From: Pontibacter pamirensis
Lineage (GTDB): Bacteria; Bacteroidota; Bacteroidia; Cytophagales; Hymenobacteraceae
Assembly: GCF_010015475.1 (NCBI RefSeq)
Contig: NZ_SSNI01000013.1
Span: forward strand, 88,674-152,673
Direction of reading: 5' to 3'
DNA: 64,000 nt
A program made the position numbers and the translations under genes. The notes below the pieces were generated by a model. It saw only the letters and a list, made by a program, of their open reading frames with translations, was not told the DNA's origin and did no database searches. This document shows, piece after piece, positions 52,385-60,420 of this stretch (positions within the stretch are counted from its first letter, which is position 1; each line of letters opens with the position of its first letter).

Positions 52385-52792
52385 ATGAAAGTAACCATTT
52401 GCCGAAAAGAACATTTTAATGCTGCCCACAGGCTCCACAACCCTGCCTGGACCGATGAAAAAAACGCTAAAGTGTTCGGCCTGTGCAACAACCCCAACTA
52501 CCACGGCCATAACTATGAGCTTTATGTGAAGCTGACTGGTGCCGTGAATCCTGAAACAGGCTATGTGTACGACCTCAAAAAGCTGAGCGATCTCGTAAAA
52601 CAGGAAGTGGTGGATAAGTTTGACCACAAGAACCTGAACCTTGACACAGAGGAATTCAGGGACCTGAACCCAACCGCAGAGAATATAGCAGTGGTAATAT
52701 GGGAAAAGCTTCGCACGAACATCAGCACTGAGTATGAATTAGCCGTAACACTTTATGAAACAGAAAGAAACTTTGTGGAATACAATGGATAA
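52385..52792 (+). CDS. queD: 6-pyruvoyl/6-carboxy-tetrahydropterin synthase
   Basis: 135 residues. Zinc histidines in FNAAHRLHN and YHGHNYEL; the catalytic Cys is in FGLCNNPNYHGHNY; the catalytic Glu and substrate site are near LYETERNFVEY. It belongs to the PTPS/QueD family. With folE next to it, it acts on 7,8-dihydroneopterin triphosphate. The product is either 6-carboxy-tetrahydropterin (queuosine route) or 6-pyruvoyl-tetrahydropterin, and the window does not decide. No queE or queC is here. The stop codon overlaps the folE start region. Confidence 0.88.
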   Translation: MKVTICRKEHFNAAHRLHNPAWTDEKNAKVFGLCNNPNYHGHNYELYVKLTGAVNPETGYVYDLKKLSDLVKQEVVDKFDHKNLNLDTEEFRDLNPTAENIAVVIWEKLRTNISTEYELAVTLYETERNFVEYNG

Positions 52793-53465
52793 CCACAACA
52801 AAGATATAGATATAGACAGAGACGAGGAGGCAATGGATGACCACGTGATGAGTTCGCTGGATACTCCCCTGCGCTCTGATGCATTCGACCTCTCTAACGC
52901 AGAGAAAGTCGAGATCATCAAAGGGCACTTCCACGAGATCATGCACACTTTGGGCCTCGACTTAACAGACGACAGCCTGAAAGGTACACCGCTCCGCGTA
53001 GCCAAAATGTACGTTAATGAAATTTTCAGCGGTCTGCACCCGGATAACAAGCCAGTGGCGCGCCGTTTCGAGAACAAGTACAAGTATCATAAAATGCTGG
53101 TGGAGCGCGATATAACAGTTTATTCTTCCTGCGAGCATCACTTTGTGCCGATTATCGGGAAAGCACACGTTGCCTACATTCCCAATGAACACGTCATTGG
53201 CCTCTCCAAACTGAACCGCATTGTACATTACTATGCCCGACGCCCACAAGTGCAGGAACGTATGACGATGCAGATAGCCAATGAACTGAAGCAGGCCCTG
53301 CAGACAGAGAATGTGGCTGTGATGATTGAAGCGGACCACCTGTGTGTGATGAGCCGTGGCGTAGGCGATGTAAGCAGCAGTACGATAACTGCAGAGTATT
53401 CCGGCCTTTTTGACCAGCAGGAATACCGCACTGAATTCTTAGGACACATTCGCAGCAAGAGTTAA
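52785..53465 (+). CDS. folE: GTP cyclohydrolase I
   Basis: 226 residues from the ATG at 52785, which overlaps the end of the preceding gene by 8 bp; an ATG at 52755 is possible but adds an odd tail. Core from about residue 40: EKVEIIKGHFHEIMHTLGLDLTDDSLKGTPLRVAKMY. The zinc site is YSSCEHHFVPIIGKAHVAYIP, with a later Cys in ADHLCVMSRGV. It opens GTP to dihydroneopterin triphosphate for folate and other pterins. A Asp/Glu-rich N-terminal extension (residues 1-25) is unusual but harmless. Coupled to the queD-like gene. Confidence 0.94.
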   Translation: MDNHNKDIDIDRDEEAMDDHVMSSLDTPLRSDAFDLSNAEKVEIIKGHFHEIMHTLGLDLTDDSLKGTPLRVAKMYVNEIFSGLHPDNKPVARRFENKYKYHKMLVERDITVYSSCEHHFVPIIGKAHVAYIPNEHVIGLSKLNRIVHYYARRPQVQERMTMQIANELKQALQTENVAVMIEADHLCVMSRGVGDVSSSTITAEYSGLFDQQEYRTEFLGHIRSKS

Positions 53466-53593
53466 TTCCTCACCTTGCACCACTGGCTTTAGCAATTAAG
53501 CCCCTTATTTAACTCCTAAGCAATATTAAAAAACTTAAATATACCTGTATTGCGTATAGGAGAAGCAATGCCTAAACATGCTCAATAATTATT

Positions 53594-54514
53594 ATGTCTG
53601 GTAAAATATTAATTACAGGTGGTTCGGGATTAGTCGGTATGCGTCTTTCAGAGATGTTGATCGACCAGGGCTATGAAGTAGCCCACCTGAGCCGAAACCC
53701 TGATAAGGTCTCCAACTATAAGACTTTTAAATGGGATGTGAAGGAAGGCACTATCGATGAGAACGCCATTACCTACGCTGACTATATTGTTCACTTGGCA
53801 GGAGCCAGTCTGGCATCTGATAAATGGACAGAAGACCGCAAGAAAGAAATCATCAACAGCCGAGTAAAAAGCGCTAACCTGCTTTACAACGCCATGAAAA
53901 GTTCAGAGCACCACGTAAAAGGGTTTATCTCTGCATCGGGCGTTGGCATTTACGGCGACTCCGGCGACCAGTTGATGTCTGAGGAAAGCACTGCCGGTGA
54001 CGATTTTCTGGCTGATGTTTGTCAATCTTGGGAAGCTTCTGCCTGGCAGATGCACGAGCTTGGCTTACGCACCGTTATCATGCGGCTAGGCATTGTGTTA
54101 AGCACCAAAGGTGGCGCTCTACCGCAGATGGCAAGACCTGTAAAGATGATGGCTGGCGCTCCGTTAGGCTCTGGCAAACAGTACATGTCCTGGATACACT
54201 TGGACGACGCCTGCCGCCTGTTTATAAGCGCCATAGAAGACCCACAGTTTGCAGGAGTATATAATGCTGTGGCACCGCACCCTGTTACAAACAAGCAGTT
54301 TATGAAAGAACTGGCAGAAGCGATGAAGAAGCCGCTCGTGCTGCCCAAGGTGCCTGCCTTTGCCATTAACCTGATGATGGGGGAAATGAGCGATGTGGTA
54401 CTGACAGGCCAGCGTGTAAGCGCCAACAAAGTGTTACAAACCGGCTTTACCTTTGAGTATAACTATTTAGAAGAGGCCCTGGAGTCTTTTTATGAGAAGA
54501 ATGCGAATGGGTAA
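53594..54514 (+). CDS. TIGR01777-family SDR (SDR39U1-like)
   Basis: 306 residues. Glycine motif ILITGGSGLVGMRLSEML; then VHLAGASLASDKWTEDRKKEIINSRV, FISASGVGIYGDSGDQLMSE (with the Tyr), and VIMRLGIVLSTKGGALPQM, followed by SWIHLDDACRLFISAIEDPQFAGVYNAVAP and the family C-terminus VVLTGQRVSANKVLQTGFTF. This family is conserved from bacteria to man, but no reaction is proved. It is monocistronic. A purine tract (54524-54557) follows the stop codon. Confidence 0.9.
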   Translation: MSGKILITGGSGLVGMRLSEMLIDQGYEVAHLSRNPDKVSNYKTFKWDVKEGTIDENAITYADYIVHLAGASLASDKWTEDRKKEIINSRVKSANLLYNAMKSSEHHVKGFISASGVGIYGDSGDQLMSEESTAGDDFLADVCQSWEASAWQMHELGLRTVIMRLGIVLSTKGGALPQMARPVKMMAGAPLGSGKQYMSWIHLDDACRLFISAIEDPQFAGVYNAVAPHPVTNKQFMKELAEAMKKPLVLPKVPAFAINLMMGEMSDVVLTGQRVSANKVLQTGFTFEYNYLEEALESFYEKNANG

Positions 54515-54634
54515 ACATTTACTAAAGGACAAAAGAATAAAGACAAAAGATGAAGGAGTTCTCCCGGTTTGAAAACGGTTGAAGAATTTCGGGATAGAAG
54601 GTGCGATAGAAAATTTTTCCACTTCATAATCTAA

Positions 54635-54670
54635 ACGAAAGGGCCAGCTACAAATAGCAGGCCCTTCCGT
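54635..54670 (-). terminator. Terminator of the PBP1A gene
   Basis: ACGAAAGGGCC / GGCCCTTCCGT stem (54635-54645 and 54660-54670, one mismatch), 26 bp beyond the reverse-strand stop. Confidence 0.7.
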
Positions 54671-54695
54671 TTTATACTATTCCGCTCAGGTGGTG

Positions 54696-57032
54696 CTATA
54701 GAATATTGCCTCCCACATTCAGTAGCTCCAGCATCTCATCCAGTGCAGTTGAATCCGGCTCCACCTGCTTTGGCAGCACTGTGGTGCAGTTGTACTTTTT
54801 GCTTACTTCAACGGTTGGCCCCGGGAAGCGGCCCTTAGTATAGCCAAGGTCTTTGTCCTTATAGATTCTCTCCATGTACAGGCCAAACACAGGCAAAGCT
54901 GTTTTAGACCCCTCGCCTAACTGCGATGTACGGAAGTGAATGCTTCTGTCTTCACCGCCTACCCATACACCAGTCACTAAATCCTTCGTAACACCCATAA
55001 ACCAACCGTCAGAGTGGTTGGAGGTGGTACCGGTTTTACCGCCTATCTCATTGCCATTCCAAAGGTCATACTCCCACAGCGCCTGCGAAGTGCCCCCTGG
55101 CTCTTCAATACCCCCTTTCAGCATATGCATCATCAGGAAAGCAGTTTCTTCGCTCAGCACCTTCTTCTGCTTCGGCACAAACTGATGTATGAGGTTTCCA
55201 TTTCGGTCTTCGATACGGGTAATAAACATGGGTTCTGTATGAAAGCCTTGGTTGGGAAAAGTGCTGTAGGCGCCCACCATATCGAAAATAGAAACATCGC
55301 TTGGGCCCAGGCCAATGGAAGGCACCTCCTGCAGCGGACTCGTGATACCCAGGCGGTGAGCATACTTCACTACTGTCTCCCATCCTACCCGCTCGGTGAG
55401 CTGCGCTGTTACCGAGTTTACTGATTTACCCATGGCACGGCGCAATGTCATAGGCGCACCGGTATACTCCCAGTCGGCATTGGTTGGCGACCAGTCCATC
55501 TTCTTCCCGTTCTCTACATAGTTGATAGTGATACGCTGGTCCACAATCTTGTCGCAGGGAGAATAGCCGTTATCAATGGCGGCCACATACACAAATGGCT
55601 TAAAGGTAGAACCGGGCTGGCGACGTGCCTGTTTTACGTGGTCGTACTTAAAGTATTTGAAGTTAATGCCACCGACCCAGGCTTTTACATGGCCAGAGAA
55701 AGGGTCCATCGTCATCATGCCGCCATGCAGGAAATGCTTGTAATATGCCAGCGAATCCAGCGGGCTCATTGTCACCTTCTTTTCCAGAGAGTCATTGTCC
55801 CAAGTAAACACCATCATCTCGCGCGGGGTGTTCAGCTCTTTGTTGATGGCAGCCTCATCATTCCCATGCTTTTCCTTCAAACGCTTGTAATAATCAGTAC
55901 GCTTGATGGTTTCTTCTATAAAGCCGGGTATTTCGCGGTCTTTGGCATCCACCCAGGGGTTCTTGCCCTCCCAATGGTTATCGAAACGACGCTGGAGTGT
56001 ACGCATGTGCTCCTCCATCGCCTCCTCTGCATGGGCCTGCATCCTGGAGTCAATAGTCGTGTATACCTTCAGCCCGTCGCGGTATAGGTCATAGCCGTTC
56101 TCCTTCGTCCACTCTTTCAGGTAATCTGCCACGGCACCTCTGAAGTAGGTGGCAGGGCCATCATAGTGATTTTCTACCTTGTATTCCAGCACCAGGGGTA
56201 GCTGGCTCAAAGAGTCTGCCTGGGCAGCCGTGATGAAATCATACTTGGCTAACTGCCCCAGCACAGTATTGCGGCGGCTTGTGGCATTTTCCGGATTAAA
56301 CCTGGGACTGTAATAGGTAGGAGCTTTCAGCAGTCCTACCAGCACGGCCGCCTGCTCTGTTTTCAGGCTATCAGGTGAAGTATTAAAGAAAGTCTTGGAG
56401 GCGACCTTTATACCAAAAGAGTTAGAACCGAAATCCACTGTGTTCAGGTACATCGCCAGGATTTCTTCTTTGGTATAGCGCTGCTCCAGCTTAATGGCAG
56501 TCAGCCATTCCTTTGTCTTCGCGATGATAAGGCTTACCCCTGGTATATGCCCCAATACACCTTTTGTATCCGCAGTACGTGTTTTGTAGAGGTTCTTGGC
56601 CAGTTGCTGGGTAATGGTACTGGCGCCGCGGGCGTCGCCCTGTAAGCTGCCGTAAACAGCCGACATAATGGCGGCAGGGTCAATGCCGGAATGCTCGTAA
56701 AAGCGGATATCTTCTGTGGCAACCAATGCCTTGATAAGCATAGGCGACAAGCTGTCGTAGCCTATGGGGCTGCGGTTTTCCTTAAAGTACTTCCCAATCA
56801 GTTTCCCGTCTGAAGTATAGAGTTCAGAGGCCATATCAGACCGGGGGTTTTCCAGCCTGTCGAGGCTTGGCGAGGAGCCAAAAAGGTAGAACAGGTTATT
56901 GTCCACACTCAGCAGGTACCCCAGCACAAAGGCGAAACCCAGGAAGAAGACTTTCCAGACAAAGCCTATCACGCTCTTATATACTGGCCTCTTCGGCTTT
57001 TCTATTTTTTCTTGCTCTTTCAGCATTGTCAT
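54696..57032 (-). CDS. Penicillin-binding protein 1A
   Basis: 778 residues from the ATG at 57032. A short cytoplasmic tail and one membrane segment (FVWKVFFLGFAFVLGYLLS) lead to the glycosyltransferase domain, with the catalytic Glu in KALVATEDIRFYEHSGID and the GASTITQQLAKNLY motif. The transpeptidase domain carries the Ser of QPGSTFKPFVY, the SVN motif in GKSVNSV, and the KTG motif in IGGKTGTTSNHSDGWF. Both activities appear intact, so it polymerises and cross-links peptidoglycan. A reverse-strand -7 box (TATATTTG, 57085-57092) lies 53 bp before the start. Confidence 0.95.
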   Translation of the reverse strand: MTMLKEQEKIEKPKRPVYKSVIGFVWKVFFLGFAFVLGYLLSVDNNLFYLFGSSPSLDRLENPRSDMASELYTSDGKLIGKYFKENRSPIGYDSLSPMLIKALVATEDIRFYEHSGIDPAAIMSAVYGSLQGDARGASTITQQLAKNLYKTRTADTKGVLGHIPGVSLIIAKTKEWLTAIKLEQRYTKEEILAMYLNTVDFGSNSFGIKVASKTFFNTSPDSLKTEQAAVLVGLLKAPTYYSPRFNPENATSRRNTVLGQLAKYDFITAAQADSLSQLPLVLEYKVENHYDGPATYFRGAVADYLKEWTKENGYDLYRDGLKVYTTIDSRMQAHAEEAMEEHMRTLQRRFDNHWEGKNPWVDAKDREIPGFIEETIKRTDYYKRLKEKHGNDEAAINKELNTPREMMVFTWDNDSLEKKVTMSPLDSLAYYKHFLHGGMMTMDPFSGHVKAWVGGINFKYFKYDHVKQARRQPGSTFKPFVYVAAIDNGYSPCDKIVDQRITINYVENGKKMDWSPTNADWEYTGAPMTLRRAMGKSVNSVTAQLTERVGWETVVKYAHRLGITSPLQEVPSIGLGPSDVSIFDMVGAYSTFPNQGFHTEPMFITRIEDRNGNLIHQFVPKQKKVLSEETAFLMMHMLKGGIEEPGGTSQALWEYDLWNGNEIGGKTGTTSNHSDGWFMGVTKDLVTGVWVGGEDRSIHFRTSQLGEGSKTALPVFGLYMERIYKDKDLGYTKGRFPGPTVEVSKKYNCTTVLPKQVEPDSTALDEMLELLNVGGNIL

Positions 57033-57176
57033 CAAACAGAGGGCACCCTCTTTAAATTCCCGCTCACGCTCTTACAAACGACTGCAAATATACCTTTTGT
57101 ACACAACAACTAAGATTTAACAGTTCAAAACTTAGTGAAGCTGCAGCAAAACACCCGTTCTTTTGTGGCGGCTGCC

Positions 57177-57184
57177 TATCTTTG
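57177..57184 (+). promoter_or_regulatory. -7 box of the 57218-57724 gene
   Basis: TATCTTTG, exact match to TAnnTTTG, 33 bp before the ATG at 57218. It supports that start rather than the in-frame TTG inside this box. Confidence 0.55.
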
Positions 57185-57217
57185 TGTTATACGCTATTCC
57201 CAAAAACGTACCGCCTC

Positions 57218-57724
57218 ATGCAACAAACACTACAGCAGGCTTTAGACAGAATGAAAGGACTGCCACTCACAAAAGCAACCCGAAATGAGCTAGTGCAGTA
57301 TTTCCACTTTGGCAGCACACACTATACCACCTCGCAGGGCCTGGTGCTTGACATTGGAGAGCTCACGCTGGCCGTAAGCTGCCCTTGGGAACTGCAACAG
57401 CAAGAGGGTGCCGCTATCAAACATAATGAGGTTTTCATGCGCAAGCGCGAAGCCGGCCTCCCCTCCACAAAGTTTGACTGGAAGGTACCAGGTGCTAACC
57501 TGCGCGACCAGCGCCTGCTGGAACTTGTGAAGGAAAGCAAAAACCTGGTAGTGGAGCGCGTAGAGCTACTGGAAAACTTTGGATTGGCAGTACAATTTGC
57601 CAGTGGCGCTACACTCACCGTCTCCCCTGATGCTGCCAAACCGGCAGAGGAGTACTGGCAGTTGTTCAGCAATACCGGCGATGGCCTGAAAGCCGGGGCT
57701 GGCAAAGACGGATATATTCTGTAA
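57218..57724 (+). CDS. Conserved protein of unknown function
   Basis: 168 residues from the ATG at 57218. Soluble and without signal peptide. N-terminal helix (LQQALDRMKGLPLTKATRNELVQYFHF), then a beta-rich part (LVLDIGELTLAVSCPWELQQ, LVVERVELLENFGLAVQFASGATLTVSP). No catalytic motif is visible and I do not recognise the family. It is divergent from the PBP1A gene, and a single -7 box suggests its own promoter. Confidence 0.65.
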   Translation: MQQTLQQALDRMKGLPLTKATRNELVQYFHFGSTHYTTSQGLVLDIGELTLAVSCPWELQQQEGAAIKHNEVFMRKREAGLPSTKFDWKVPGANLRDQRLLELVKESKNLVVERVELLENFGLAVQFASGATLTVSPDAAKPAEEYWQLFSNTGDGLKAGAGKDGYIL

Positions 57725-57930
57725 ATCAAAATATGCATCATCGGATCTCCTTATATCTGGCGTAGTCATTCTAGAAGAATTAACAGCGCTGCTCTGGCTG
57801 AGGCTGACCTGTTAAGTTTACAGGCAAAAAGGCTGCTAATGAGAAATAACCTAAATACACAAGCGAGACTCTCTGTTACCATAGCAACCTTTCACGTGGC
57901 GGCATAGTATGGTTTTACAAAGCAGCCGCC

Positions 57931-58716
57931 TTGAACGTACGCCTTCAACTTATCGAACTGGAAGACCAAAAATGGTTTCCGCACGTCATCCGCCAGGGGA
58001 TGCTGGATTTCCTGCGCTTCATGATTTCAAAGCTGGGAGCCTATAAGCCCGCCTTACCCCTGTTACAGGAGCTCTTAGAGCGCACCAGGCAGCGCCACAT
58101 CACCGATTTGTGTTCTGGTGCCGGGGGCGGCATAGAAGGCGTTCAGCAGGCTCTAAGCCAGCGCATGGGCACCACCATCCGCGTCACCCTTACGGACCTC
58201 TACCCTAATTTAGGCGCATACAGGTACCTGCAGCAAACGTCAGGAGGTGCGCTTGATTTTATACCGAAGCCTATTGATGCTACTGCTGTGCCTGAAAGCA
58301 TCACGGGTGTGCGTACAATATTTTCGTCTTTCCATCACTTCCCTCCTCCCGTTGCAAAGGCCATACTGCAGGATGCAGCCAACAGCCGAGCGGCTATTGG
58401 TGTTTTTGAAGGAGCCAATAAAAGCTGGTTGGAAGTAGCCACGCTGTGGCTGTTCTTTCCGGTGATGATAGTGGTGGTGACCCCCTTTATCCGGCCGTTT
58501 AAGTTCAGCAGGCTCTTTTTCACTTATATCATTCCACTTATTCCATTGGGTATTATCTGGGACGGCACTGTGTCGCTTCTTCGGATATACACGCCGCAAA
58601 TGCTGCACCGTATCACAAAAGAAATAAATACCCCCAACTATACCTGGCGCACCGGTAAGGTAGGCGCCCGACTTGGCAAGCACGTCATTTACCTTATAGG
58701 ATATCCTGAGGATTAA
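57931..58716 (+). CDS. Methyltransferase-like protein with membrane segments, TTG start
   Basis: 261 residues. The only usable in-frame start is the TTG at 57931: the frame is open back to a stop at 57847, and that stretch contains no ATG. A SAM-binding motif I (ITDLCSGAGGGIEGV) is followed by VTLTDLYPNLGAY and VRTIFSSFHHFPPPVAKAIL, which fits a class I methyltransferase. The second half adds two hydrophobic stretches (LEVATLWLFFPVMIVVVTPFI, LFFTYIIPLIPLGIIW), so the enzyme is probably membrane-bound and acts on a lipid-like substrate. It is followed by a UbiA-type gene and a small membrane protein gene. Confidence 0.75.
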   Translation: MNVRLQLIELEDQKWFPHVIRQGMLDFLRFMISKLGAYKPALPLLQELLERTRQRHITDLCSGAGGGIEGVQQALSQRMGTTIRVTLTDLYPNLGAYRYLQQTSGGALDFIPKPIDATAVPESITGVRTIFSSFHHFPPPVAKAILQDAANSRAAIGVFEGANKSWLEVATLWLFFPVMIVVVTPFIRPFKFSRLFFTYIIPLIPLGIIWDGTVSLLRIYTPQMLHRITKEINTPNYTWRTGKVGARLGKHVIYLIGYPED

Positions 58717-58882
58717 TTTTCAGCAATCAAAAGCAGAATGATTGAATGCCGGAATGAGTTAAACGCTTTTTAAATTTGGACAACACGCTTGCTTGTAAAA
58801 ACATAAGTCTATGAAGAAAGCTGCCTTTTAAAAGGAGCCATACTGAACATGCATCACATCATCAATTAATGTTGCCTGATAA

Positions 58883-59758
58883 ATGAATAGCTACCGAAGT
58901 GCCCTCACGCTGATGCGTATTCCTTTTTCTATCTACCTGATGCCCATCTTCTGGTTCGCATTAAGTACGGTGGTGGATTATGAGGTTTGGCGGGCAGTGG
59001 CTGTGTTTCTTATTCTGCACCTGCTGGTATACCCTGCTAGCAACGGCTACAACTCCTACTACGACCGGGACGAAGGCAGTATAGGAGGCCTTAAGCATCC
59101 ACCCAAGGTAACACAGCAACTGATGCACCTTGTGCTGCTCTTTGATATGTTGGCTGTCGTGTTGGGCATTGTTCTGTCGCCGTTGTTTGGGGCTCTTGTC
59201 GCCTTATACCTGCTTATTTCAAAAGCTTATTCTTACGAAGGCATTCGCCTGAAGAAGTATCCGGTTCTCAGCACCTTTGTCGTCACTTTTTTTCAAGGGG
59301 CTTTTACCTATGTGATGGTGCAGGTGGGTATTGGCCTTTCCCTGGCAGAAGTACTGCAGACACCAAATGTATGGTTCGCACTTGTTAGCACCCTTTTTCT
59401 CTGTGGATCCTATCCCCTCACCCAAATCTATCAACACAAGGAAGACAGCAGGCGCGGAGACCGTACGCTGAGCTTGATTTTGGGTGTAAAAGGAACTTAC
59501 CTCTTTGCAGCCATTAGCCTTGCCCTCGGTTCAGCGCTGCTTCTTTACCTGTACTTCACAACAGACCAGGTACGGAACATCTTTATCTTCTTAATCTTTA
59601 CTGCTCCTATCCTATACTTCTTTACAGGCTGGATGATGAGGGCGCAGAAAGACCTGCGGGTTGTAAACTATGAAAACACCATGCAGATGAACAAAATATC
59701 CTCTCTTTGCATCAGTTTGGCCTTTATCTCCATCATTGTGGCAAGGGTGTATCTGTAG
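58883..59758 (+). CDS. UbiA-family prenyltransferase
   Basis: 291 residues with about eight membrane helices. The two Asp-rich motifs of the UbiA superfamily are present: NGYNSYYDRDEG (N-x3-D-x3-D type) and YQHKEDSRRGDRT. Such enzymes attach a prenyl chain to an aromatic or polar acceptor. The neighbouring methyltransferase suggests prenylated, methylated products. The substrate is unknown, but the sequence does not look like MenA or HemeO synthase to me. The gap to the upstream methyltransferase gene is 166 bp, so co-transcription is uncertain. Confidence 0.82.
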   Translation: MNSYRSALTLMRIPFSIYLMPIFWFALSTVVDYEVWRAVAVFLILHLLVYPASNGYNSYYDRDEGSIGGLKHPPKVTQQLMHLVLLFDMLAVVLGIVLSPLFGALVALYLLISKAYSYEGIRLKKYPVLSTFVVTFFQGAFTYVMVQVGIGLSLAEVLQTPNVWFALVSTLFLCGSYPLTQIYQHKEDSRRGDRTLSLILGVKGTYLFAAISLALGSALLLYLYFTTDQVRNIFIFLIFTAPILYFFTGWMMRAQKDLRVVNYENTMQMNKISSLCISLAFISIIVARVYL

Positions 59759-59811
59759 ATGGCAAAACTTCTGTTTGCGGTATCGTATACAGGTAAAACT
59801 ATATTACAATT

Positions 59812-60285
59812 ATGAAGTTTCTTTATGCTGTAATTGCCGGCCTTGCCGCCACTGCCGCCATGACGGCGTTTTTATACCTGCTTTCCTACGCCACGCACCG
59901 GGTTATGAAAGTAACGAAGATATTAGGCACAATGCTGCTGTCCCGCACCCAGCCGGACGGAAGCCTTTCGGATGCAGGAAGCACCAGAACCGTTGGCAAC
60001 ATTGCGCATTATGCCGTAGGTATTTTCTTTGCCTTAATGTACCTGGCGGCATGGAACTCCGGTGTCGGCCTGCTCACCGCTTCCTGGGGATTATTTCTTG
60101 GCCTGGGTCATGGCATCATTGCGATGGTGGTTTGGTATTTCTTTTTTATGGTGCACCCCAAGCCTCCGCTCCTGAAGCTAAGAACCTACCTCTCTAGACT
60201 TATTCTTGCCCATGTAATTTTCGGCTTTGTTGTTACCTATACTTTTCACCTGCTTACAGAACCTGGATATAACTTTTGGCAGTAG
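59812..60285 (+). CDS. Small four-helix membrane protein
   Basis: 157 residues with about four membrane segments (LYAVIAGLAATAAMTAFLYLLS; HYAVGIFFALMYLAAW; LLTASWGLFLGLGHGIIAMVVWYFFFM; LILAHVIFGFVVTYTFHLL). There are conserved-looking His residues inside or near the helices (HRV, AHY, GHG, MVHP, AHV, FHL). It resembles unnamed small membrane proteins. It follows the UbiA gene by 53 bp and may belong to the same unit. Function unknown. Confidence 0.7.
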   Translation: MKFLYAVIAGLAATAAMTAFLYLLSYATHRVMKVTKILGTMLLSRTQPDGSLSDAGSTRTVGNIAHYAVGIFFALMYLAAWNSGVGLLTASWGLFLGLGHGIIAMVVWYFFFMVHPKPPLLKLRTYLSRLILAHVIFGFVVTYTFHLLTEPGYNFWQ

Positions 60286-60360
60286 AATCTATGTAACAGT
60301 ATGCACTTCCTTATCTACCTTTATTTATATATGAAGCCTCGCTTTGACTTGAACTGAAGC

Positions 60361-60398
60361 ACAACAGCCCGCTTACCTTTCGGCAAGCGGGCTGTTGT
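60361..60398 (-). terminator. Terminator of rho (bidirectional)
   Basis: Perfect 14-bp arms (60361-60374 and 60385-60398) with a GC-rich inner part. It is 22 bp beyond the rho stop codon and also 3' of the small membrane protein gene. Confidence 0.8.
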
Positions 60399-60420
60399 TA
60401 TAAATGATGCTAAACTAAAC

